Positions 14,984 to 22,251 of a DNA stretch of 40,105 nucleotides are shown in pieces. How positions within the stretch are numbered: position 1 is the stretch's first letter; the number at the start of each line of letters is the position of its first letter. A program made the position numbers and the translations under genes. This stretch comes from CAYMFD01 sp964389475 (lineage in GTDB: Bacteria; Bacteroidota; Bacteroidia; Chitinophagales; Saprospiraceae). The stretch covers positions 1 to 40,105 of the forward strand of contig CAYMFD010000024.1 in the NCBI GenBank assembly GCA_964389475.1, read 5' to 3'. A model generated the notes under the pieces. The model saw only the letters and a list, made by a program, of their open reading frames with translations, made no database searches and had not been told where the DNA came from.

Positions 14984-15026
14984 CAGAAGAGCTAATATAA
15001 CTCGAAGAAAAATGCTTTTAGAGCAC

Positions 15027-15100
15027 GGTCTGGTAGTTCAGTTGGTTAGAATACTTGCCTGTCACGCAAGGGGTCGCGGGTTCGAGTCCCGTCCAGACCG
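15027..15100 (+). tRNA. tRNA-Asp (GTC)
   Basis: The 74-nt cloverleaf is complete. The acceptor is GGTCTGG with CCAGACC, and the D arm is GTTC/GAAT. The anticodon stem CTTGC/GCAAG surrounds loop CTGTCAC with anticodon GTC. The T arm is GCGGG-TTCGAGT-CCCGT, with discriminator G. The 3' CCA is not encoded. An intrinsic terminator follows within 2 nt. Confidence 0.97.
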
Positions 15101-15101
15101 C

Positions 15102-15133
15102 AAAAGCCTTCGACATTTGTCGAGGGCTTTTTG
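15102..15133 (+). terminator. Intrinsic terminator after tRNA-Asp
   Basis: AAAAGCC-TCGACA on the left pairs with TGTCGA-GGCTTTT on the right across a tiny loop. The 3' arm ends in a run of T (CTTTTTGC). It begins directly after the tRNA discriminator base. Confidence 0.85.
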
Positions 15134-15200
15134 CGTTATATAACTTGCGATTAGTCCACCATCTCCTGCCGACATTATCTTAGCTAACAATAAGAAGAAA

Positions 15201-15264
15201 GAGTGACTGGCGGGGTGAGAGAGTCAACCGAGTACTGAAGTTAATCAGATAGTGCCAGCCACTC
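15201..15264. repeat. Imperfect inverted repeat in the gap after tRNA-Asp
   Basis: GAGTGACTGGC (15201-15211) and GCCAGCCACTC (15254-15264) are complementary at 10 of 11 positions around a 42-nt loop. The gap 15134-15428 has no gene. I could not match this to a known RNA. Confidence 0.4.
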
Positions 15265-15414
15265 ACCATGTAAGCGTCCTAGCTAGGCACAGTGTACGGC
15301 GCAAAAGTGGATGTTGACAGTGATTTAACCATGATCTTAATGATATCGAAACAATAGCGGGTATCTAGGTCACCATTTGCCGCATGATTGTCGGACAGCT
15401 CACAGATCAGAGAG

Positions 15415-15422
15415 TATATTTG
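15415..15422 (+). promoter_or_regulatory. -7 box deciding the start of the gene at 15429
   Basis: TATATTTG matches TAnnTTTG exactly, and a TTG (15388-15390) lies 24 nt upstream, slightly further than usual. The ATG at 15429 is only 6 nt after the box. This excludes the longer reading frame from 15384 and suggests a leaderless mRNA. Confidence 0.6.
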
Positions 15423-15428
15423 TCGACT

Positions 15429-15815
15429 ATGGAGGACTGGAAGAGAGACTTTGAATGGTTGCGGGTACGACACCAGGTAAAGGATATGATGGGCTACGAT
15501 AAGCTGCCTGACTTTCAGGCCATGTTATTCCTCATCGGTATACAGGAGCTCGGCGCTTGGGATCAGCCCTTTACCAAGGAGGAGAAGCAAGATCTGATGC
15601 ACATTGCAACCTGCCGACTGCTAGAGCCCGACGGTTACTATAGCTTTGTGGGTAGAGATCACGACGGGTGGCCACATTATCGTAAGCAGCGAGGCTTTAC
15701 TATTGCGGGTCTCGATGATCAAGAGGCCTACCTAATAGAGAAGGTCATCGCCTACTTCGATACGCTAGAGGCCGAGTCAACACCATCAAGCACTTCTGAT
15801 GAGCTCGGACAGTAA
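15429..15815 (+). CDS. Conserved hypothetical protein upstream of radC
   Basis: I do not assign a function. Counting from the ATG at 15429 the product is 128 residues, mostly helical, and soluble, with no signal peptide or membrane segment. It begins MEDWKRDFEWLRVRHQVKDM and includes PDFQAMLFLIGIQELG, TKEEKQDLMHIATCRLL, then GYYSFVGRDHDGWPHYRKQR. It ends in a Ser/Thr-rich tail. The start at 15429 is chosen because a promoter -7 box lies between it and the earlier in-frame ATG at 15384. The gene overlaps radC by 17 bp, so the two are probably cotranscribed. A role linked to radC is only a guess from position. Confidence 0.75.
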   Translation: MEDWKRDFEWLRVRHQVKDMMGYDKLPDFQAMLFLIGIQELGAWDQPFTKEEKQDLMHIATCRLLEPDGYYSFVGRDHDGWPHYRKQRGFTIAGLDDQEAYLIEKVIAYFDTLEAESTPSSTSDELGQ

Positions 15816-16506
15816 TATACCCAAACGGACGATCAAGGACTGGTCAGTCGATGACCGGCCTCGGGAGAAGCTACTACTCAAAGGCTCCGCTGCGCTGTCA
15901 GATGCAGAGCTGATGGCGATACTCATAGGTAGTGGCAATAGCGACGAGTCTGCCGTGGAGCTGTGCCGTAGACTACTGATGGACGCTGACAATAACCTCA
16001 ATCGTCTAGCGACGTACGATGTAAGCGACCTCATAAAGTATAAAGGCATCGGCGAGGCCAAGGCGATCACCATCATGGCCGCCATGGACCTGGGTCGCAG
16101 ACGGGCCAGCGCTACACCTGTGATGCGGCCCAAGTGTGAGGATAGTGAGCAAGTGTATCAGGTGATCGGCCACCAACTCAAGGACCTGCCGCATGAGGAG
16201 TTCTGGCTACTCCTTCTCAACTCACGATCTCAGCTGATTAAGAAAGTAAATATCGGCCGAGGTGGTATCAATAGTGTGATCGCTGATAAGAGATTAATCT
16301 GGAAGCATGCCTTTGCGCATCTAGCTAGCTCTATCGTGCTGGTACATAATCATCCAGGCGGTAGCTGCTATCCGTCATCTCAAGATATAAAGCTCACAGA
16401 CCAGCTCGTAAAAAGTGGAGAAATACTAGGGGTTAAGGTCATCGATCACGTCATCATAGCGGGCAATCGCTACTACAGCTTTTCGGACGAAAACAGAATT
16501 CTATGA
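15799..16506 (+). CDS. radC: RadC family JAB/MPN-domain protein
   Basis: The 235-residue protein has the RadC layout. An N-terminal helix-hairpin-helix part (PREKLLLKGSAALSDAELMAILIGSGN ... LIKYKGIGEAKAITIMAA) is followed by a JAB1/MPN metalloprotease-like domain. The JAMM residues are complete: Glu in HEEFWLLLL, His183 and His185 in HNHPGG, then Asp196 ten residues later. RadC was named for DNA repair, but its biochemical role is unproven. The metal site suggests a hydrolase. The gene overlaps the upstream unknown gene by 17 bp and the M43 protease gene downstream by 4 bp (ATGA), giving a tightly packed operon. Confidence 0.95.
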   Translation: MSSDSNIPKRTIKDWSVDDRPREKLLLKGSAALSDAELMAILIGSGNSDESAVELCRRLLMDADNNLNRLATYDVSDLIKYKGIGEAKAITIMAAMDLGRRRASATPVMRPKCEDSEQVYQVIGHQLKDLPHEEFWLLLLNSRSQLIKKVNIGRGGINSVIADKRLIWKHAFAHLASSIVLVHNHPGGSCYPSSQDIKLTDQLVKSGEILGVKVIDHVIIAGNRYYSFSDENRIL

Positions 16507-17666
16507 CGAGGTTCCTTATCTTAAGCTTACTACTATCTATAACACTACAGCAAGTGTCCGCTCAATGTGATCAGGCATTTATCCTAGACCATATGGGTGT
16601 AAGCGTAGATGACCTAGCACCTGTAGGTGGTGTGACGACGCCTCTCACCGATCAGTATATAATACCGACCGTCATACACGTATTCCACGATGGCGCCACG
16701 GCTCGTATCAGTGAGGCGCAGGCGGTATCAGCTATACAAGTACTCAATGATGACTTTAATGGTCTCAACGATGCTTGGGATGAGATTGACCCGCTGTTCG
16801 ACTCTATAAAGGCTACAATTGACATCACTTTTTGCCTAGCTAGTATCGATCCACAAGGCCAGCCGACAACAGGTGTAGTCTACTACGACAATCCTGCAGC
16901 TATGAGGCGAGACATAGATTTGTACCAATTCGCCTGGCCCAATCGTAAGTACTTTAATATCTATCTGCCTCAGTACGTGTTTGATCCTGGTACCAATTTC
17001 ACGGCTTTCGCTACCCTGCCGAGCAACACTACGATCAACCAAAACCGAGATGGGGTTCACTACAGTTCGGTCCGATTTGGTCATGGTGCGGAGTCACAGC
17101 TAGAGGAGGGTGATGACTGGGCCAGTGTCATAACCCATGAGGTTGGCCACTGGCTAGGCTTACAACACACTTTTCAGGGTGGTTGCAGCAGCTTTAATGA
17201 CGGCATCGATGATACACCTCCTACCACAGGAGGTACGATATATCTCAGCGGTTGCAACAATGAGGATGGTAGCTGTGGACAGGCTACTAACGGATCTAAC
17301 TTTATGGATTATAATCATCGCTGCAAACGCATGTTTACCCGTGGGCAGGTGGAGGTGATGCTCAGCGTACTTAATGGTATACGTCAGGGTATGTGGTCAT
17401 CAGATAATCTGATGACTACAGGATGTAGTTCCCTCGTTAGTACAGACGATATAAGGCCTGCCAGCCTGACGAATGTCTACCCCAACCCATCTGCTGGGGA
17501 TATATACATTAACCCACCTGCTGAGGTCATCGTCTACCGTATCGATGGACATCTCATTTCGTCTTACCCTATGAGTACTAATATAAGCATAAGCGATCCT
17601 GGAGTCTACATGGTTATCACTAGTAGAGACGGTGTAACCGAGCAGCACAAGGTTGTGATTTGGTAA
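16503..17666 (+). CDS. Secreted M43 (pappalysin-like) metalloprotease with T9SS tail
   Basis: The 387-residue protein has a signal peptide (MTRFLILSLLLSITLQQVSA) and a metzincin catalytic domain. The extended zinc motif is HEVGHWLGLQH (His212, Glu213, His216, His222), and the Met-turn lies in SNFMDYNHRCKRMFT, typical of M43B cytophagalysin/pappalysin proteins. Residues about 318-387 form a type A T9SS C-terminal domain: VYPNPSAGDIYINPP, then VYRIDGHLISS and GVYMVITSRDGV ending KVVIW. The enzyme should therefore pass through the type IX system to the surface or medium, where the tail is removed. It shares a 4-bp ATGA overlap with radC, an odd partner for a secreted protease. Confidence 0.92.
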   Translation: MTRFLILSLLLSITLQQVSAQCDQAFILDHMGVSVDDLAPVGGVTTPLTDQYIIPTVIHVFHDGATARISEAQAVSAIQVLNDDFNGLNDAWDEIDPLFDSIKATIDITFCLASIDPQGQPTTGVVYYDNPAAMRRDIDLYQFAWPNRKYFNIYLPQYVFDPGTNFTAFATLPSNTTINQNRDGVHYSSVRFGHGAESQLEEGDDWASVITHEVGHWLGLQHTFQGGCSSFNDGIDDTPPTTGGTIYLSGCNNEDGSCGQATNGSNFMDYNHRCKRMFTRGQVEVMLSVLNGIRQGMWSSDNLMTTGCSSLVSTDDIRPASLTNVYPNPSAGDIYINPPAEVIVYRIDGHLISSYPMSTNISISDPGVYMVITSRDGVTEQHKVVIW

Positions 17667-17715
17667 GAGGGCTACAGTAATCGTATATTGCTGCTAACCA
17701 ACTTATTCTTATGCC

Positions 17716-18198
17716 ATGAAAAACTTCAAACTAGAGCTCAAGTGGGGTCTCATATTTACCGTCATAGCATTGCTATGGATGGTCCTCGAAAAAATGATGG
17801 GTTGGCATGACGTACACATTGCCGATCATCCCAAGTATACCATGCTCTTTGTACCTATTGCCTTTTTGGTTTACTTCCTAGCATTGAGCGATAAGCAGAA
17901 ACAAGATGGTGGCCTTACTATCAAAAGTGCTTTTATCAGTGGCCTGTTGATCGGTCTAGTAGTTATGATCCTAACACCCTTATCACAGTATATCGTGCAT
18001 AACCTCGTGTCGCCCGATTACTTTGCTAATGCTGCAGCATACGCTACAAGCTCTGGTGCTATGACGCAAGAGGCAGCAGACACATACTTTAATTTTAAGA
18101 ACTACTTGCTACAGGCAGCCTTGAGTGCCCCTATTATGGGTGCTGTGACTGCACTGATCGTAGGTGGGGTTATGGTCCTCCTACAGAAGAAAAAGTAA
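17716..18198 (+). CDS. DUF4199 family membrane protein
   Basis: The 160-residue protein has four hydrophobic segments (about residues 8-26, 42-57, 70-90 and 135-155) and a positively charged C-terminus. It matches the Bacteroidota DUF4199 pattern: an N-terminal ELKWGLIFT, KMMGWHDVHI, then a central SAFISGLLIGLVVMILTPLSQYIVH and a long loop with helix FANAAAYATSSGAMTQEAAD. No function is known for this family. It starts 49 bp after the M43 protease and may share its transcript. It ends 36 bp from the convergent dnaN stop. Confidence 0.85.
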   Translation: MKNFKLELKWGLIFTVIALLWMVLEKMMGWHDVHIADHPKYTMLFVPIAFLVYFLALSDKQKQDGGLTIKSAFISGLLIGLVVMILTPLSQYIVHNLVSPDYFANAAAYATSSGAMTQEAADTYFNFKNYLLQAALSAPIMGAVTALIVGGVMVLLQKKK

Positions 18199-18234
18199 TG
18201 CGAATGTCGCGGTTAAGCGATTATTTGCTCGTTT

Positions 18235-19350
18235 CTAGTTGCTCATCATTACAGGCATCACTAGCATAAGGAGGTATTCGTTCTCCTCTTGCTCACCTGG
18301 TAGTAGTATACCCGCTCGGTTAGGTGTAGATAGCTCTAGCTTGACCTCGTTGTGCTCGATCACGCCTAGCATCTCGATGAGGAACTTAGCGTTAAAGCCT
18401 ATAGTCATGGGCTCACCATCGTAGGCACAGCTTAGTGTCTCAGTAGCCTCGTTGCTAAAGTCCAGATCCTGGGCCGATATAGTAACGCTACCCTCAGAGA
18501 TATTGAGAAGCACTTGATTGGTCGTCTTATTAGCGTATATGGCGATACGCTTGAGGCTATTCTGAAAGTCCTTACGGTTAAGCGTCAGGGTATGCGGATT
18601 CTCCACTGGGATTACGGCATTGTAGTCCGGATACTTAGCATCGACTAGACGGCAGATCACTCGCTGGTCTCCGAACTCGAAGAAGGCATTCTTTTTGTCA
18701 AAGCTGATCTTGACATCCTCCGCATTAAAGATGGCAGATCGTAGTAGTGTCAGTGCCTTCTTAGGTAGTATGAATGATGCAGCAACATCTGTCTCTATCG
18801 TTGAGAAAGTATACTTAACCAATTTGTGAGCATCCGTCGCGACGAATATGATCTTGTTAAAATCAACCTGCACGTAGACGCCAGTCATAGCTAGTCGCAA
18901 CTCATCGTTACTCGCAGCGAATACACTTCTGTTGATGGCATCTAGGAGGTTACCGGCACTTAATGTGATGGTGTCTGCCTCGTTTTCTGCGGGCACCTCA
19001 GGAAAATCGTCTGGTGCATCGCCAGCCAGTTTGTACTTACCGTAGCTAGACTTTATCTCCACACCTCTGGCATCGTCATCGACCTTGATCGTAATAGGCT
19101 GGTCTGGTAGTGCCTTGAGGGTATCTAGCAAGATCTTAGCCGGGATGGCTATCATACCGTCCTTGTCCGCATTGACTGGCAACTTGGTAACGACGGTAAG
19201 CTCTAGGTTACTAGACGCTATCGTAAGGTTACCACCCTCTACTGTAAATAGAAAGTCCTCCAGTATAGGAAGTACCGGATTGCTACTGATGGCACCGGCG
19301 GCTATCTGTAGGTGTTTCTGTAACTCTGAAGATGATATATCGAACTGCAT
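18235..19350 (-). CDS. dnaN: DNA polymerase III sliding clamp (beta subunit)
   Basis: The 371-residue protein has the three repeated clamp domains. It starts MQFDISSSELQKHLQIAAGAI and includes ILEDFLFTVEGGNLTIASSNLEL, the central FVATDAHKLVKYT stretch (typical clamp residues ATDGHRL/A) and a C-terminal LLMLVMPVMM. That C-terminal segment corresponds to the peptide-binding pocket region near the usual LVMPMR end. The dimeric ring tethers replicative polymerase to DNA. It is not next to dnaA, recF or gyrB here, which is common in Bacteroidota. A TAnnTTTG box lies 23 nt upstream of the start. Confidence 0.97.
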   Translation of the reverse strand: MQFDISSSELQKHLQIAAGAISSNPVLPILEDFLFTVEGGNLTIASSNLELTVVTKLPVNADKDGMIAIPAKILLDTLKALPDQPITIKVDDDARGVEIKSSYGKYKLAGDAPDDFPEVPAENEADTITLSAGNLLDAINRSVFAASNDELRLAMTGVYVQVDFNKIIFVATDAHKLVKYTFSTIETDVAASFILPKKALTLLRSAIFNAEDVKISFDKKNAFFEFGDQRVICRLVDAKYPDYNAVIPVENPHTLTLNRKDFQNSLKRIAIYANKTTNQVLLNISEGSVTISAQDLDFSNEATETLSCAYDGEPMTIGFNAKFLIEMLGVIEHNEVKLELSTPNRAGILLPGEQEENEYLLMLVMPVMMSN

Positions 19351-19373
19351 AGTGGCGTGTTAAATGGAGGCAA

Positions 19374-19381
19374 CAAAAGTA
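19374..19381 (-). promoter_or_regulatory. Promoter -7 box of dnaN
   Basis: The minus strand reads TACTTTTG, an exact TAnnTTTG match, 23 nt before the ATG at 19350. No TTG is present at the -33 distance. Confidence 0.55.
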
Positions 19382-19552
19382 CGGTTTACCCTTGATAAGA
19401 CAGTAGTAAATAATGACTTGCTATTCTTATTGACCTGATCCGGATAATGATCACCGATACATGCCGCTAGGTCAAGGCGGTAGACTAGGCAGAATAGCAG
19501 GTAGTAGCGGGCTATATCGATGACTCTCGTCGCAGCAGACGATTATAGCGTT

Positions 19553-19560
19553 TATCTTTG
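19553..19560 (+). promoter_or_regulatory. Promoter -7 box of mtaB
   Basis: TATCTTTG matches TAnnTTTG exactly and lies 24 nt before the ATG at 19585. The 234-bp divergent dnaN-mtaB gap carries nothing else I recognise. Confidence 0.55.
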
Positions 19561-19584
19561 CCCCTGCTTAAAAGATTGATCTAG

Positions 19585-20874
19585 ATGGCTACACCACTAT
19601 CTGTTGCTTTTCATACACTGGGCTGCAAGCTCAACTTTTCCGAGACCTCTAGCATCAGACGCATGTTTGAGGACCAGGGCTTTGCGATACACAATTACAA
19701 TGAGGTATCGGATATATACGTGCTCAACACCTGCTCGGTAACGGACTTCGCGGATAAAAAATGTCGCTACGAGGTACGCAGAATGCTGCGGCTGAGCCCA
19801 GATGCCAAAGTAGTCGTCATAGGCTGCTATGCCCAGCTCAAACCTCAAGAGATAGCCGATATAGAAGGCGTGGACCTAGTACTCGGTGCTGCCGAAAAGT
19901 TCAACATCCTCAATTACATAGACAACCTATCCAAGGCACCCGGCAAGGGGATGGTCAAGGCAGGCGAGGTTACAGAGGCGGACACTTTTGTAGAGGCCTT
20001 TTCTTTTGGCGACCGTACGCGATCTTTTCTCAAGGTACAGGACGGCTGCGACTACAAGTGCTCCTTCTGTACCATACCGCAGGCCCGTGGCGCTAGCCGT
20101 AGCGATACTGTAGAGAGTGTCGTTGCTAATGCTCAGAAGATTGCTCAAAGTGGTGTCAAGGAGATCGTACTGACTGGCGTCAATATAGGCGACTTTGGCA
20201 ATGGTACGGCCGTGATAGAAGGCGCTAAGCCCAAAAAAGAGGCGATGTTCATCGACTTGATCGCAGCCCTAGACGAGGTAGACGGCGTAGAGCGATACCG
20301 CATATCTAGCATCGAGCCCAATCTCTGTACCGACGAGGTGATCGACTTTGTGGCCAGCAGCAAGCTATTCTTACCCCACTTTCATATGCCGCTACAGAGT
20401 GGTAGTGACAAGATCCTCCGTGATATGCGTCGCCGTTATCGATCGCAGCTCTATGCTGATCGAGTACAGCACATCAAGTCTGTGATGCCACACTGCTGCA
20501 TAGGTGTAGACGTAATCGTTGGATTCCCCGGGGAGACAGATGACGACTTTCTAGATAGTTACAACTTTATCAAAGGCCTAGATATCTCCTACCTCCACGT
20601 ATTTACCTATTCCGAGCGAGCTAATACGCCAGCCGCGGCTATGGCTGACCCTATACCGATGGAGAAGCGCCGCAAGCGCAACGAGTTACTACGTCAACTC
20701 TCTGCTCAGAAGCTCGCCGCCCACCGCCTACAACACGCTGGTCAGCCGAGGCCTGTACTCTGGGAGACGACTAAGCAAGACGACATCATGGCTGGCTATA
20801 CGGACAACTACATACGGGTCGAGCGACCAGTAGATGCCTCGTGGATCAATGAGGTCAGGGTAGTAGAGGTGTAG
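19585..20874 (+). CDS. mtaB: tRNA t6A37 methylthiotransferase MtaB
   Basis: The 429-residue radical-SAM methylthiotransferase adds a methylthio group to N6-threonylcarbamoyladenosine at position 37 of ANN-decoding tRNAs. The N-terminal UPF0004 domain supplies three cluster cysteines in HTLGCKLNFSET (Cys14), NTCSVT and VIGCYAQ. The radical-SAM cluster motif is C155-DYK-C159-SF-C162. GVDVIVGFPGETDDDF follows, and the C-terminal TRAM-like domain (PVLWETTKQDDIMAGYTDNYIRV) binds RNA. The GCKLNFSE opening is characteristic of MtaB rather than MiaB or RimO. A promoter box lies 24 nt upstream. It is convergent with purD. Confidence 0.93.
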   Translation: MATPLSVAFHTLGCKLNFSETSSIRRMFEDQGFAIHNYNEVSDIYVLNTCSVTDFADKKCRYEVRRMLRLSPDAKVVVIGCYAQLKPQEIADIEGVDLVLGAAEKFNILNYIDNLSKAPGKGMVKAGEVTEADTFVEAFSFGDRTRSFLKVQDGCDYKCSFCTIPQARGASRSDTVESVVANAQKIAQSGVKEIVLTGVNIGDFGNGTAVIEGAKPKKEAMFIDLIAALDEVDGVERYRISSIEPNLCTDEVIDFVASSKLFLPHFHMPLQSGSDKILRDMRRRYRSQLYADRVQHIKSVMPHCCIGVDVIVGFPGETDDDFLDSYNFIKGLDISYLHVFTYSERANTPAAAMADPIPMEKRRKRNELLRQLSAQKLAAHRLQHAGQPRPVLWETTKQDDIMAGYTDNYIRVERPVDASWINEVRVVEV

Positions 20875-20892
20875 GTGTATAGTAAACCATCT

Positions 20893-22152
20893 CTACATCA
20901 AGTCCTTGCCGATATCCTTACGGTAGTACTTACCCTCGAAGTCTATGACCGCCGCAGCGGACAAGCTCTTGTCTACGGCTGTAGCTATATCAGGACCAAA
21001 GCTCGTAACCGCTAGTACACGGCCACCATTGGTCACGACCTCATCACCGTCCTGTCTAGTGCCCGCGTGAAATACGATACTATCTGTCACCTCGTCTATG
21101 TTGGTGATTACCTTGCCCTTCTCATACTTGCCGGGGTAGCCGCCGGAGACGAGCATCACCGTCGCAGCAGATCTGCTATCTACCTGTAGGGGGTGTGCCT
21201 GGAGTGTCTGGTCTTTGAGGCTGGCTAGAGCTGGGACGATATCTGATGCGATGCGAGCAAAGACAACCTCTGTCTCAGGGTCTCCCATGCGGCAGTTGTA
21301 CTCAATGACGTAGGGCTCACCACCCACATTGATCAGACCTAGAAATATAAAACCCTCATAGTCCATACCCTCTACGAATGAACCGGCAACGGTAGGTACG
21401 ACGACGTACTCTTCGACCTTGCGCATCATCTCTGCATCGACGAATGGCACTGGAGAGACCGCACCCATACCGCCCGTATTGAGGCCAGTATCGCCCTCGC
21501 CTATGCGCTTGTAGTCCTTAGCGATGGGGAGGATCTGATAGCTACGACCGTCTGTTAAGACAAATACAGAAAACTCGATGCCGTCTAGGAAGTCTTCGAT
21601 GACGACCTTGGCAGAGGCGGCACCAAACTGCCCGTCGAGCATCTCTTTGAGGCTTGCCACGGCCTCATCACGATCCTCAATAATCAAGACGCCTTTGCCT
21701 GCAGCTAGCCCGTCAGCCTTGAGTACGTATGGCCCTGGCTGAGATAGTATGTGGTCGATACCTGCCTGTAGATTATCTGTGGTAACCTCTACGTAGCCGG
21801 CAGTGGGTACACCGTGTCTAGCCATAAAACCCTTGGCAAAAGCCTTGCTACCTTCTAGCTGAGCAGCAGCCTTAGATGGTCCTACCACCTGTATGTTAGT
21901 AGGGGCGAAGTAGTCGTAGATACCTTCAACCAGGGGTAGTTCTGGACCCACGACGATCATCGCCACATTGTGATCTACGCAGTAGTCCCTGATCGAGTCG
22001 AAGTCCGTGACACCCAAGGCTACATTGGTACCGTATGTACTCGTACCGGCATTGCCAGGTGCTATGAAAAGCTGGTCGCACAAAGGTGATTGAGCAATCT
22101 TCCACGCAAATGTGGACTCACGACCACCACCACCTAGGATTAGGATATTCAT
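20893..22152 (-). CDS. purD: Phosphoribosylamine-glycine ligase
   Basis: The 419-residue ATP-grasp enzyme makes glycinamide ribonucleotide in purine synthesis. It starts MNILILGGGGRESTFAWKIA (N-domain) and has the ATP-grasp elements YVLKADGLAAGKGVLI, VIEDFLDGIEFSVFVLTDG, TGLNTGGMGAVSPVPF (the family signature region) and VIEYNCRMGDPETEVV with metal ligands. The C-terminal AIRC-like domain ends with the usual GKYYRKDIG. All key motifs are intact. It is a stand-alone gene, convergent with mtaB. Its promoter box lies in the 99-bp gap behind recG. Confidence 0.97.
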   Translation of the reverse strand: MNILILGGGGRESTFAWKIAQSPLCDQLFIAPGNAGTSTYGTNVALGVTDFDSIRDYCVDHNVAMIVVGPELPLVEGIYDYFAPTNIQVVGPSKAAAQLEGSKAFAKGFMARHGVPTAGYVEVTTDNLQAGIDHILSQPGPYVLKADGLAAGKGVLIIEDRDEAVASLKEMLDGQFGAASAKVVIEDFLDGIEFSVFVLTDGRSYQILPIAKDYKRIGEGDTGLNTGGMGAVSPVPFVDAEMMRKVEEYVVVPTVAGSFVEGMDYEGFIFLGLINVGGEPYVIEYNCRMGDPETEVVFARIASDIVPALASLKDQTLQAHPLQVDSRSAATVMLVSGGYPGKYEKGKVITNIDEVTDSIVFHAGTRQDGDEVVTNGGRVLAVTSFGPDIATAVDKSLSAAAVIDFEGKYYRKDIGKDLM

Positions 22153-22181
22153 CAGACTCTATTTTTATTAAAAGCTAGGTG

Positions 22182-22189
22182 CAAAGGTA
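22182..22189 (-). promoter_or_regulatory. Promoter -7 box of purD
   Basis: The minus strand reads TACCTTTG, an exact consensus match, 29 nt before the purD ATG. No -33 TTG and no purine riboswitch or PurR-like box was noticed. Confidence 0.55.
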
Positions 22190-22251
22190 GACCTCCCGAC
22201 GTATCCTAAGGTGCTCAGAGCTGTCTTTATCGCCTCAGTAAATCTTAAGCG

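Noticed and set aside
14913..15143. Plus-strand 76-codon frame
   Set aside because: It spans the degenerate tRNA and the intact tRNA-Asp, so it is an artefact of tRNA sequence.
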